This document shows positions 44,930 through 54,086 of a stretch of DNA of 54,086 nt, piece by piece. Under the pieces are notes generated by a model. It did no database searches, was not told the origin of the DNA, and saw nothing but the letters and a program-made list of their open reading frames with translations. The number at the start of each line of letters is the position of its first letter. Position 1 is the stretch's first letter. The position numbers were made by a program, and so were the translations under genes. The stretch comes from Reticulitermes lucifugus (lineage: Eukaryota > Arthropoda > Insecta > Blattodea > Rhinotermitidae): assembly GCA_026260175.1 (NCBI GenBank), contig JAKCWW010002469.1:2728-56813 (forward strand). The letters are read 5' to 3'.

Positions 44930-46960
44930 AGTAGTCTGGTCACACACACACACAAGGTACAAGTTAAGATGATGCGAAATGCAACTTAGCAGAAAAGCAT
45001 CAAGGTGATGGGAAATGCAGTCTTAGCAGATAGCAGTAGAGGCTATGCGAAGTTAATTATGGTTTACTATTGGTTATCCGTATATGGACATGAATTAAGG
45101 GGAAGCCTTTCGATTGGTTAATGAGTAAGACGCAATGGTCAGGTGATGAGGCCACCACACCCTGAGAGTGACGTTATTTAGTTGATAAATTGGGTGACAA
45201 CAATGTCTAAGGGTCTTTCGGCTGGTATTTTGGAAGCAGTTCTGATGGTGGTTATTTTAAATTAAACCTGTTAGAAATTTTATATGGAAATTAGAAGTGA
45301 TTTTACAACATTAATTTCTGTGTAAGAGTAATTGGTGGTGAATATTTTAAATTAAAGCACAGAAATGTAGTGAGGAAACGTTGAAGTGGCAGTGTGGCAA
45401 CTTACTTTGTGGAAGAAATATTACCCGGTGGTGAATATGATAAATTCAACCACAGTAATTCGTTACGTAAGGTGACGAGGAGGTGCAGCCCATCATTTTG
45501 TTAAAGTGATTTATGGCGTTGATAAAGAGGCCAGGTGCACTAATAAAGGATTACCAAACCCATGCAATGGATTGTTACCAAGCAGTTCATGGTGAATCCA
45601 GGGATGTACGGACTATTTCTTCACAAGGTAAGGTTGGCGAAGATTAAGATATAAATTCCTATAAAATCCTAATTAGGAGAAGAAACTAGGAAGGGAATTT
45701 GGGAAATGTGAAACTGATGAATTTTAAGTTGATGTACACAAGAAAACACAATTATTTTATTAGGGTTCAATTGTGTTAGGATACATGTAGTGTGTGTGGG
45801 CCAAATGCAAAGAGAAACATTTACAGTGAAAAGATATTTACATGTTGAGATGAATTAACTGTAGAAAGAATTAAACTGAGAAACAGATAATTTAAAGTGA
45901 AGGGTTAAACTGTAAAAGTAATATTTGATTTGGAAGTAGAAAGAATATTAATGTTGAAATGAAAGTTGAAAGATATATAATGTTGTAGTGGAAACAATGA
46001 AAGGAAATTTATTGTGTGAGAAATTTACTATTGTACAGAGAGAAATTAAATGTTGTAATTTACGCAGTTGGGTAGAGAGAGTTGAATAGTAAAAGAGAAA
46101 ATTTTAAACAGTAATAGAGATTTAAATGTAGAGGGACATTTAATGTTGGTATAGATTAACTGTTAGAAATATGATTTTTGGAAGTAGAGCTATTGTGAGA
46201 GACAGGGTTAATTTTGCAAGAATAAGGGAAAGAGATATTTAAATTGGAAGTAGAATTGAATATAAAAGTTAATTTTTGTGAAGTAGAGCTAAGAGTGATT
46301 TTAGTGTTATTTAAAAGTGTTATAAGTGTAGAGTTGATTGGGAAAGATAAATTATAATGTTGAAATTTAAACATGTGTAGAGAGAGATATTTGACATTGA
46401 GGATGAGTAATATGAAGGATTATTAATGTAAATTAGAGTTAACTGAGAGTTAAATTAGGAGAGATATAATATGGAAATTGTGAAATAATGTGAGCAACAT
46501 TTAACTTGATAATTGAGGAAATTTTATTATAGGAATTAATTTTTGTTTATTTGTTAAAGTATTGTGATAATAGACAGATATTTTGTTTATTTGTTATTTA
46601 CATAAAGTTACATAAAATTGAGTGGGTTTAACAGTTTATTTATAAACTAAGACAGAGCCCTAAATCCCAAGTAAATAAAGTAATCCCAGTTAAGGTCAAG
46701 TAGCTATGGTTGAAGTCAGATGAACAGCTGACTGGTGGTATGGATATACCAGGGGAATTCAGGTGATACTAGCTGGGCTATGTATACCTACGGGGTTTTA
46801 CTCAGTAAGGGAACACTAAGCTAAGCACCCCACATAAGAAAGGTTGAAGCAGTTGTTAGTAATCTGCTGTAATATACAAAACTAACTGGTGCAGCCAACA
46901 AGAGAGATAGGGTGAAGGCGGACGCAGCGGAGGACTGCTAGGCATCACTACAAGTGGACG
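44930..46960 (+). other. purine-biased region, possible retroelement LTR/leader
   Basis: From about 45640 to 46600 the plus strand is heavily A/G/T with few C and contains many drifting phrases (GAGAGAGA.TT, AAGTAGA, AATGTTG, AAATTGGAAGTAGA) without an exact period. Any minus-strand frame here is low-complexity. At 46887-46896 follows TGGTGCAGCC, like the primer-binding start in some insect LTR retrotransposons. An earlier GGTGCAGCCC lies at about 45483-45492. No gag or pol and no matching LTR pair was found, so the identity is open. Confidence 0.3.
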
Positions 46961-47269
46961 TCCCGGGGGCAGATACCGCCTGGGCACTACAGGAGGGTTG
47001 GTATTAGAACATACTGACTATTGGACACGCTATTGAGGGTGATAGATATCACCAATTACCTAGCTCATATATCCGCTGAAGCCACGACTACCAAACCAAG
47101 GTTTTCTCTGAGCACTCCTACTCGGCATAAGAAAACACTTCGTTACAGAAGCATTAATGCAGTAATGTACTGTAGGGGCAATGATTATTTGCTCTGACAC
47201 AACTGTTCACACTTGTTCATTCACTAATTCTTTGAAAGCCTATGATTTATTTAACCACAGCAATACTAC

Positions 47270-47550
47270 AAACCGGGATTGTGTAGTCAGTATAGTAACC
47301 AGCCTACATGATGGACGATCTGGGTTTCGGATCCCAGCAAGGGTAAAAATGTCTCTCCTCCAAGACGTCCAGAGCGACAATGGGCACCACCCAACTTGCT
47401 ATTCAATGGGTACCGGAGCGTTTTCACAGGGTTATGATGGGCGAGGCTTGAAGTTAACCACGCACCTCCACCTAAATTAGTGGAGCTATACCCCTGCTCC
47501 CCCCATATGCCTTCACAGCGTGCAGAGGGACAACTTTACCTTTTCACCAC
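47270..47550 (+). repeat. full-length tRNA-derived SINE
   Basis: The head is GTAGTCAGTATAGTAACC (A box) and GGGTTTCGGATCCC (B box, about 47322-47335). The body contains CAATGGGTACCGGAGC, TTGAAGTTAACCACGCACCT and the end ATGCCTTCACAGCGTGCAGA. The B box is close to consensus, so this is a relatively young copy. Confidence 0.85.
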
Positions 47551-47968
47551 AGCGATATTTATCGTGAAGATCCAAATTTAATTGTGTGTGTCCCAGGGTA
47601 CAATAACGTACCTGCCTCTCGCACCACTGCATTCGATAAATGTGAAGTAGGTGGTAATGTTATCACTGCTTTAAATTTCTGTTACCCATAAGTCAATTAC
47701 ACTAACCACGGCAATTACCAATTCACTGTATCACTCATAGTTAATAAAAGGCTTACCGTAATTAAACTTCGGGACCTTCAGCTGTAGTACAACTTTACCC
47801 GAAAAACAATCTTGACTTCAGGTCTTGCTCCAAATGTCACACGTAAACTTTACGACACTAAATAAACCTTACTGATTATAACACACGCAACTTAAAGACT
47901 GACAGTGACACAATGTTTAAACGACTTTAACTGCAACAGAAGTCACCCTCACGTCCTTTTACACATGA

Positions 47969-47977
47969 CGCCATCTT
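47969..47977 (-). promoter_or_regulatory. YY1-like AAGATGGCG element
   Basis: AAGATGGCG on the minus strand matches the core of the YY1/Pho-type promoter motif. It could mark the missing first exon of the minus-strand RS-protein gene 11 kb downstream. There is no independent support and nine bases can occur by chance. Confidence 0.2.
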
Positions 47978-48112
47978 GCATTCGTGAAATGTCACAGATC
48001 AAAGATTAGTGAGAATATTGCCGTGGATCACAGGTTATGCATATAAAAATACAAAACTATAAAAATGTGAAAATGGCCAGTGATCTTGATTTCAGGCTTC
48101 CGCCGCGGTGTT

Positions 48113-48338
48113 GATGAGATCTGCGCTCTTCTGGGATATTACGCGGCGTCGTGTGGTAATTGTTCACCGACGTTTCGGGACAACGTATCGGCCCATCTTC
48201 ACGGGTCAAGAGTCCGAGTCCTTCTTTCCTACTCGGACTCTTGACCCGTGAAGATGGGACCGATACGTTGTCCCGAAACGTCGGTGAATAAATACCACAC
48301 GACGCCGCGTAATGTCCCAGAAGAGCGCAGATCTCATC
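48113..48338. mobile_element. near-perfect foldback element with outward hammerhead-like motifs
   Basis: The left arm (48113-48219) and right arm (48231-48338) are almost exact reverse complements around an 11-base centre. The right arm contains TGAAGAT, GGGAC, a nine-base loop, GTCCC, GAAACGTCGG (48249-48284). GGGAC/GTCCC is stem II, GAAAC..GTC is the hammerhead 3' core with a canonical GTC triplet. The left arm has the mirror copy. CTGA is altered to GTGA and an extra T is present as in the 74-118 copy. The outer ends read GATGAGATCT. Confidence 0.8.
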
Positions 48339-48469
48339 GGCCAGTGATCTGGTTCAAATATCCGCTATCCGTATCTTCTAAAATTAGATTCACTTTTAAA
48401 TTAATAGCTCTACGATAAATGGCTACTTCTTTGAAATGACTTTCTAATTATATGCACACACAGATTTGA

Positions 48470-48610
48470 TTTGAGGCTTCCGCCGAGTAGGAACGGAAAG
48501 GACTCGGACTCTTGACACGTGAAGATGGGACCGATACGTTGTCCCTACACGTCGGTAAACATTTACCACACGACGCAGCGTAATATCCCAGAAGAGCGCA
48601 AATCTCACAC
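48470..48610 (+). mobile_element. single-arm copy of the foldback family
   Basis: This matches the right half of the 48113-48338 element (ACTCTTGACACGTGAAGATG, GGACCGATACGTTGTCCC, ACGACGCAGCGTAAT, AGAAGAGCGC) but lacks the mirror arm. GAAACGTC is changed to TACACGTC, destroying the core. It may be a solo unit from which foldbacks form, or a truncated one. Confidence 0.75.
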
Positions 48611-48974
48611 ACAGATTTGTTCATGTGTGCAATAACTGTACTTCTGGTACTCCTTGATTTTTAATCTATGGTTTGTAATATGAAACTGCTTTTGAATTCG
48701 CTTACAGTCGGGAGTTGCTGCAGCAGCATTAAACACATAGTAACATGCTGTGTATTGTGAGTAGTGTCATGGTTACATGCATTGTCTTATAGTGCTCCGT
48801 TCTTGTGTCCATGGTATGCAGTTATATTACTTTCACGCCTAGCTCCAAACGATAATTTTATGCATATATCAGTCACTTGCCAGAGACAAATCAACGGTTT
48901 GTAAGCAAACTTTCTTTTCTTTGTCCCATTCATGAAAAATGGCTCCATTTTCGGGCAGGAGAATTGTGTGAACA

Positions 48975-49110
48975 AACATCTTGTAGAATGGCAGTTAGTC
49001 ACCTTGGAGGCCTGGGTTCGATCCTAGGCATCCATATGGGATTTCATTTTTCTGCAGCTACTTCTTTGTACCACTGTCAATATCGTTCCACCAATGCTAC
49101 GTAGTCATAT
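48975..49110 (+). repeat. tRNA-derived SINE head
   Basis: AATGGCAGTTAGTCACCTTGG (weak A box) and GGGTTCGATCCT (good B box, about 49014-49025), followed by a short AT-rich body. It could also be a degraded tRNA gene, but the tRNA stems do not close. Confidence 0.45.
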
Positions 49111-49540
49111 TTCATTCATTTGCTGTAGATGCTATATAATCTTAGTAAGTGACAGCGTTATTAATGTAACACATAGTTTGCAAATGAACAAGGTAAAATG
49201 TGCATGTGTTGACTTTTAAACATTTTGAATTTGGCATTTCAAAATATCTAATGAAAAATAAGCATTTAGATAGTAGTTTTTCTCGATGTATTCAACATAT
49301 GTAGAAAAAAGTTTACAAGATAGGAACAAACCTCTGTAACACCTTGTGCTTAAATCTGGTAATTTCTGGCTTTTTTATATCATTCCTCACTATATTTCAT
49401 GATGACTTCATTGTCACATTACCAAATTACTGATGTATGAACCATGTGCATACATATTGATACCGTAATAGGCAGTGTCAGTTGTTTGTTTCTGTTTTCA
49501 GGCCAGCACTACACTTCAGTAAAATCATCCCCAGGTTTAT

Positions 49541-50005
49541 TATGGAGGATCCTGAAAGGAATGAGCATATAGGAACAATGAAAAAGAAAAAAGTAACTCT
49601 GAATCGAGCCATCAGTATGAATATTGAGAGGGTGCCTCTCACCACTTTGCCAAAATACAAAACACTTTCACCCAAACTTTTGGGTAGATGGAGGAGTTAC
49701 AGGCAAGATGTGACTGTGCAAGAAGATGAATGCCATTTATGAAGCGGAGAGAATCTCCTCCAGCAGGTGACATGGTACTGTTTGATAGCTTTGAGGACAC
49801 TGGAATTGAAGCGATCAGTGTGAAAATCTTCAGAGACAGTGTAAGGCAAAGCCTGTTGGACCTCATGAGACCTAGTTCTAATAGAAATGCTGTTCATTTC
49901 ACGGGAGGTATAGAATGTGGGAAGGTCTCTGTTGAAGATGCAGAACCATTCTTAAACAGGTGTAGCAGAATGGAAAGAAATATTTTCTTCTTGTTGGTAG
50001 CATAG
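49541..50005 (+). pseudogene. broken coding block (N-terminal part)
   Basis: A good acceptor (TTTGTTTCTGTTTTCAG, ending about 49501) precedes the ATG at 49541. The frame MEDPERNEHIGTMKKKKVTL continues to 49742 with RAISMNIERVPLTTLPKYKT. A second frame takes over near 49730 (MPFMKRRESPPAGDMVLFDS, then FEDTGIEAISVKIFRDSVRQ and ..VEDAEPFLNR) and stops at 50005. The overlap suggests one frameshifted coding sequence. The family is not recognised. It lies just upstream of the LINE insertion and may belong with the ankyrin block beyond it, which shares its frame. Confidence 0.5.
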
Positions 50006-50096
50006 CTTAACCAACTTGATTTTCTTCAATTTCTGTTCCATATTGAACGATGCATATCAAGGTAATTGTCCTATTCATCTAAGGTCTGGACCAAGT

Positions 50097-52945
50097 AGTT
50101 ACGTGGTGGTCCAAAGAACTTGACATAAAGAAAAGACACACAAGATGACTGTTCAAACGAGCCAAACAAAGTGGCAATTGGATCATACAGCCCTGTATGA
50201 CTATAATAGGTCAATACGTAAGGCAAAACGAGACTCATGAAAAGTCTTTTGTCAGGATATTAACAACCTAAGAGAGGTAACCAGAGTTCATAAGATATTG
50301 GCACACAACCCTATAAACCCATTAGGCACTCTGGAGAAACCCAATGGGGAATATACAGCAACAGGAAAAGAGACCCTTGAAGTTTTATTCAAGGCACACT
50401 TTCCTGGTTGTTTCTTGAGTGAGGATATTTCTGGCAGCTCTACTCACAACTGGGAAAGACCACGGCTGTGGGCATCCCAGGAGGATTGGAAGCTAGCTAG
50501 AAGGATCATCACAGTTTCCAATATAAAATGGGCCATCAATAAATTTGGACCATATAAGTCATCAGGAGGGGATGGAATCTTTCCAGCTTTACTGCAGAAA
50601 GGTCCCAACTCTCTATATCATATACTCTGTGACTGTTCAGGGCCAGCATAGCCTATAGCTATATTCCTGAGGCCTGGAGAATCAACAGAGTTGCCTGTAT
50701 TCCCAAGCATGGCCACCAAAGCTACGCTAATGCCAAGTCCTTTCGACCTATTAGTCTCTCCTCTTTCTTACTGAAAACAGTGGAGAGACTGGTTGAGAGG
50801 TATATTCAAGAAGGGATCCTTCGTGAAGAACCTTTACACCGAAATCAACATGCCTACCAGGAGGGCAAATCCTGTGAGACAGCTGTACATGAGCTAGTCA
50901 GCAGGATTGAAGACTCATTGGCTAGTAAAGAGATTGGACCTTATGCCTGTCTTGATATAGAAGGTGCATTTGACAATACTTCTTATGAATCAATAATTCG
51001 ATCGACACATATGTGTGGCCTTGACCCTACTATTTGTAGATGGATTGAGGCCATGCTGCGAAGCCGTCGAATTCAGGCTAATCTTGTCGGTGAGATAATG
51101 GAGGTCAAAGTGACAAGAGGCTGTCCTCAGGGGGGAGTATTATCTCCACTCCTGTGGAGCCTTGTGGTGGATGATCTTCTAGTCAAACTGAACAGTAGAG
51201 GATACTATGCTCAAGCATATGCTGATGACAGTAATATTTATTCATGGAAAATTTCCTGGGACCATTTCAGAGATCACAAATAATGCTCTGAAGTGCTTAG
51301 ATGAGTAGCGCACTGGGGAAGGACTAAGCATCAATCCTAGGAAGACCATTATTGTTCCCTTTACTAGAAGGAGAAATTTAGGAGGCCTTGCCATCCTAAC
51401 ATTGTCTGATGTTAAGATTGAGTTGTGCGAGAGAGTCAAGCACCTGGGTATAACTCTAGATCAGAAGCTGACTTGGAGCAAACATCTTGACATTGCTATT
51501 CACAAAGCAAGGTGGTCACTCATGGTTAGTAGACGCATGCTTGGTTTAAAATGGGGACTAAAGCCACATGTGCCACTGGCTGTATGTCGCCGTGGTTAGG
51601 CCATAAGTAGCGTATGGAGTTCTAGTGTGGTGGCAAAAGGATCAGCAAACAACGGCTCGAAATAAACTTGCAAGCCTACAAAGACTTGCTTGTCTCTGTA
51701 CCTCTGGTGCATTCAGAAGTACACCAACAGCCAATCTGGAAGTCCTACTTGGACTTCTACCTCTGGATCTGTACATCAAAGCAGAGGCTAGGATGGCAGC
51801 ATACAGAATTATAACTGCAAACAATTGGAGNGGAAGCTACCTTAGGTCAGGTCACTCCACCATTATAGATACTGTACTATGCAATTCGGTGCTTAACATG
51901 CCATCTTATTGCACGTACTCTAAGTACACGTTTAAGCGACCATTCACAATCAGAATCGGAGAATGATCAGATTGGAATGGTAAACAATCACCTGAGCTGC
52001 CTTGGGGTCATCTGGTTTTCTTCATAGATGGCTCACGTACAGACAACAAGACAGGAGCTGGGGTGTTCGGATCTACTCCCAAGACTAATATCTCTTTAAG
52101 TCTTGGTACTTATGCTACAGTTTTTCAGGCAGAAGTGTCTACAATATTAACCTGCATAAACCTTTGTGAGAAGAGGAGATAGTCTGGTAGGCATATTCTC
52201 ATTCACACAGATAGCCAGGCTGCACTTATGGTGCTTAATTCTCATCAGGTCAACTCTAGACTAGTGTGGGAATGTATTCAAGTCCTTGTAAAACTCTCCA
52301 CACACAAAAACACGTGAAGCTCTGTTGGGTACCTGGACACTGCGGAATAGAGGGCAATGAAGAGGCAGATAAACTGGCAAAGAAGGGTGCTAACACTCCT
52401 TTCATTGGACCAGAACCCGTCTGCAGAATTAGCAAGAGTACTGCCAAGACCACAGTTTACCAGTGGGCTAGGAAGGAACATAAAAAAAGATGGCTAAACT
52501 TTCCTGGCCAAAAACTAGGGAAAACTCTAGTCAAAGCATCCAGTAGCACACTGACTAAAGCCCTGATTCAAAGGAACAGAAGGAAGATCAGAAGTGCAAT
52601 TGGTATAATTACTGGACATGGCCCGTTCAGGAAACATTTACAGCATAGGGGACTCTTTTATGATGATGCCATATGCCGCTTATGTGGACAGTTTGAAGAA
52701 ACTGCAAAGCACATCTTACTGGAGTGCGAATCTCTGGAGAGACGAAGAACATCTCTTTTTGAAGGATTATATCCATCAGGAGATCAGTGTCCTAACTTTG
52801 TAGGGAAAGTTTTAGAACTTATTAAAGGAATAGAGCTGGAACTGCAAAGTTAGATTCGAGGGAGTGCGCAAAAAGCCCATGTGGCTTCGTTGCCTTGGTG
52901 TCTCGTTACACGCTCCCATTACATCAATCAATCAAGACCAATGAT
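50097..52945 (+). mobile_element. non-LTR retrotransposon with RT, RNase H and zinc knuckle (dead)
   Basis: It starts in a decayed WWSKELD..LFKRAKQSGNW segment. Frames then give KILAHNPINPLGTLEKPNGE, HFPG, KWAINKFGPYKSSGGDGIFP, and the reverse transcriptase blocks NQHAYQEGKSCETA, LDIEGAFDNTS, GCPQGGVLSPLLWSLVVDDL and AYADD (YADD at 51218-51229). Next come KHLGITLDQKLTW and LQRLACLCTSGAF, RNase H with FIDGSRTDNKTGAGVF and HTDSQAA, and a C-terminal CRLCGQFEETAKHILLEC (CX2CX8HX4C) knuckle. Stops at 50649, 51283, 51597 and 51964 disable it. The end is an (ATCA)n tail. It is better preserved than the copy at 38250; 51831 is an ambiguous base (n). Confidence 0.85.
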
Positions 52946-53353
52946 AACTTCATTTATGGAACTGCAGTACATTCTGCAGTGAAAGCTAATGCAGTTGAAT
53001 GTGTTTCTCTTCTGCTAGCAGAATGTTCCAATATCAACTGACTTGAGCCTCAGGGAGTCTTCCCACTACATTCAGCAGCTGAACAGGGAAATATACATCT
53101 GCTGAGGATTCTTCTCGACTATGGAGTTGATCCAAACTTGGTTACTCATGACAAGAAAAACACATTGTTACATGACCAGGTGAAATTGTCAAAACTCCAG
53201 AAGCTCACTGCCAAACACCACATGCAAAATCATTTGCCAGCCACCATTTTTCCTGTCAACACTGGTGGCAAGAGTGTTACATGTCCTGGCCATATGTGTT
53301 TGGAAAATACCTGTAGACTGCTGTTTGTAATGCAGAAGCATAGAAACAGCTGA
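52940..53353 (+). pseudogene. ankyrin-repeat coding remnant
   Basis: Directly after the LINE tail a frame reads DNFIYGTAVHSAVKANAVEC then VSLLLAECSNIN, a TGA stop, then FPLHSAAEQGNIHLLRILLD and YGVDPNLV. These are two ankyrin repeats (TALH.A...G....VLLL..GAD.N pattern). The frame then continues through KKNTLLHDQVKLSKLQ to a stop at 53353. The in-frame TGA between the repeats argues for a pseudogene. The 49541 block on the other side of the LINE may be the 5' part of the same dead sequence. Confidence 0.6.
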
Positions 53354-53774
53354 ACTGAGTTCATAAGCAGCCCTCTCAGAATTTGTGGCATATTGTTTTG
53401 GCAGCTTACATTTGATTAATATTAATCAGATACTATTAAGTAGCAGGATACTTGGTCCAACAGTGTGTTTCTGTTTTATTTATTGTAACTTTGCATAGGT
53501 ATGTATGTATATGTGTGTAAATGTAATATACACACACATGTCTGCACATGTATGTGTGTATGTATGTGTGTATGCATATTTTTTTAAATGGTGGACAGGC
53601 TCATTTGTTGTTGATTTGATTGATTTACATTTTATATCACTTACCAGTTTATTGTACTTTCATCTGTTTCTGTATGACTAATAGAATAAAAGAACATTTT
53701 TGCAGAATGATTGTATATTACTGTATAGGTGTCATTTTAGTTTATTAAACATTCCTATTTATATTCTCAAAAAT

Positions 53775-53960
53775 TTCCAGACCAGCTCAGGGGCTCACCC
53801 ATCCTTCTACTCAGTGGGTACTGAGGATAAAGCGGCTGGGGCACGAAGCTGACTGCTGACCTCCACCTAGTGCCAGGGTTAAGAATGCATGGAGCTGTAT
53901 TTCAGTGCTATGCTATGCCATCATGACATGCAGAGACAATTTTACATTTACAGCAACATT
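53775..53960 (+). repeat. 5'-truncated tRNA-derived SINE
   Basis: The body CTACTCAGTGGGTACTG, GGATAAAGCGGCTGGGGCAC, TCCACCTAGTGCCAGGGTTA and the end ATGCAGAGACAATTTTACAT match the dominant family. The head is missing. Confidence 0.7.
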
Positions 53961-54086
53961 GCTAGGAGCAAACTATATCTTTCACTAAATAACTGGCCTT
54001 TGTTAATAAATAAATAAATAAAAATTATTTAATATTGTATTCACCGTGCATCTTGTATAAATTAAAATTGAAATTAAAACCAACTT

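Noticed and set aside
46156..46374. 72-residue minus frame rich in Asn/Ser/Thr
   Set aside because: It is low-complexity translation of the purine-biased region.
49010..49030. Possible intact tRNA gene
   Set aside because: A B box is present but acceptor and anticodon stems do not pair, so a SINE head is more likely.

Overview
This window looks like a piece of a large, repeat-rich animal nuclear genome, most likely an insect. The evidence is spliced coding exons with GT-AG borders separated by multi-kilobase introns, several tRNA-derived SINE families, decayed non-LTR retrotransposons, mariner, piggyBac and pogo-like DNA transposon remains, and long AT-rich stretches without genes. The repeat styles resemble those of cockroach- or termite-type insects, but the species is an inference. 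No bacterial operon, CRISPR array, rRNA or intact tRNA gene was seen.

Host genes. (1) At 2644-3483 on the minus strand is the first coding exon of a type II membrane protein with a mucin-like ectodomain. It ends at a splice donor and the rest of the gene lies further left. A CpG-rich stretch near 4060-4140 may be its promoter. (2) At 16902-36787 on the minus strand is a large multi-exon gene for a nuclear-type RS/RD-rich protein. Coding exons are proposed at 33863-36787, 30426-30839, 27255-27309 (55 nt), 25644-25687 (44 nt) and 16902-18503. Their phases join without a break to give about 1,678 residues. The last exon carries a cluster of TQT-type motifs resembling dynein light chain LC8 binding sites. 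Its introns are packed with transposable elements. (3) At 49541-53353 on the plus strand are two broken coding blocks, the second with two ankyrin repeats and an in-frame stop. They lie either side of an inserted LINE and look like a dead gene or retrocopy.

Mobile elements by region: 0.5-6 kb, SINEs and LINE 3' scraps; 8.8-9.7 kb, a foldback element and a LINE 3' fragment; 10.3-13.5 kb, two mariner transposase remnants, the second flanked by inverted copies of one repeat; 19.5-20.6 kb, a piggyBac transposase pseudogene; 22.3-22.9 kb, an element with terminal inverted repeats; 26-33.8 kb, LINE ends, SINEs, a pogo-like element, a small MITE and a foldback; 38.2-40.6 and 50.1-52.9 kb, two LINEs with reverse transcriptase and RNase H domains; 43.4 kb, a TTAA-flanked piggyBac-type MITE; 45-47 kb, an odd purine-rich stretch followed by a primer-binding-like site; 48.1-48.6 kb, a near-perfect 226-bp palindrome and a related half copy.

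The most interesting signal is a dispersed hairpin motif of the form CTGATGAT-stem-(G/C)AAAC. It matches the core layout of a type I hammerhead ribozyme, with one extra T before stem II. The copy at 74-118 also has a matching stem I. Three independent foldback elements (8879-9085, 31710-31932, 48113-48338) carry this motif in both arms, pointing outward. This suggests a family of small hammerhead-bearing foldback elements. Activity is unproven.
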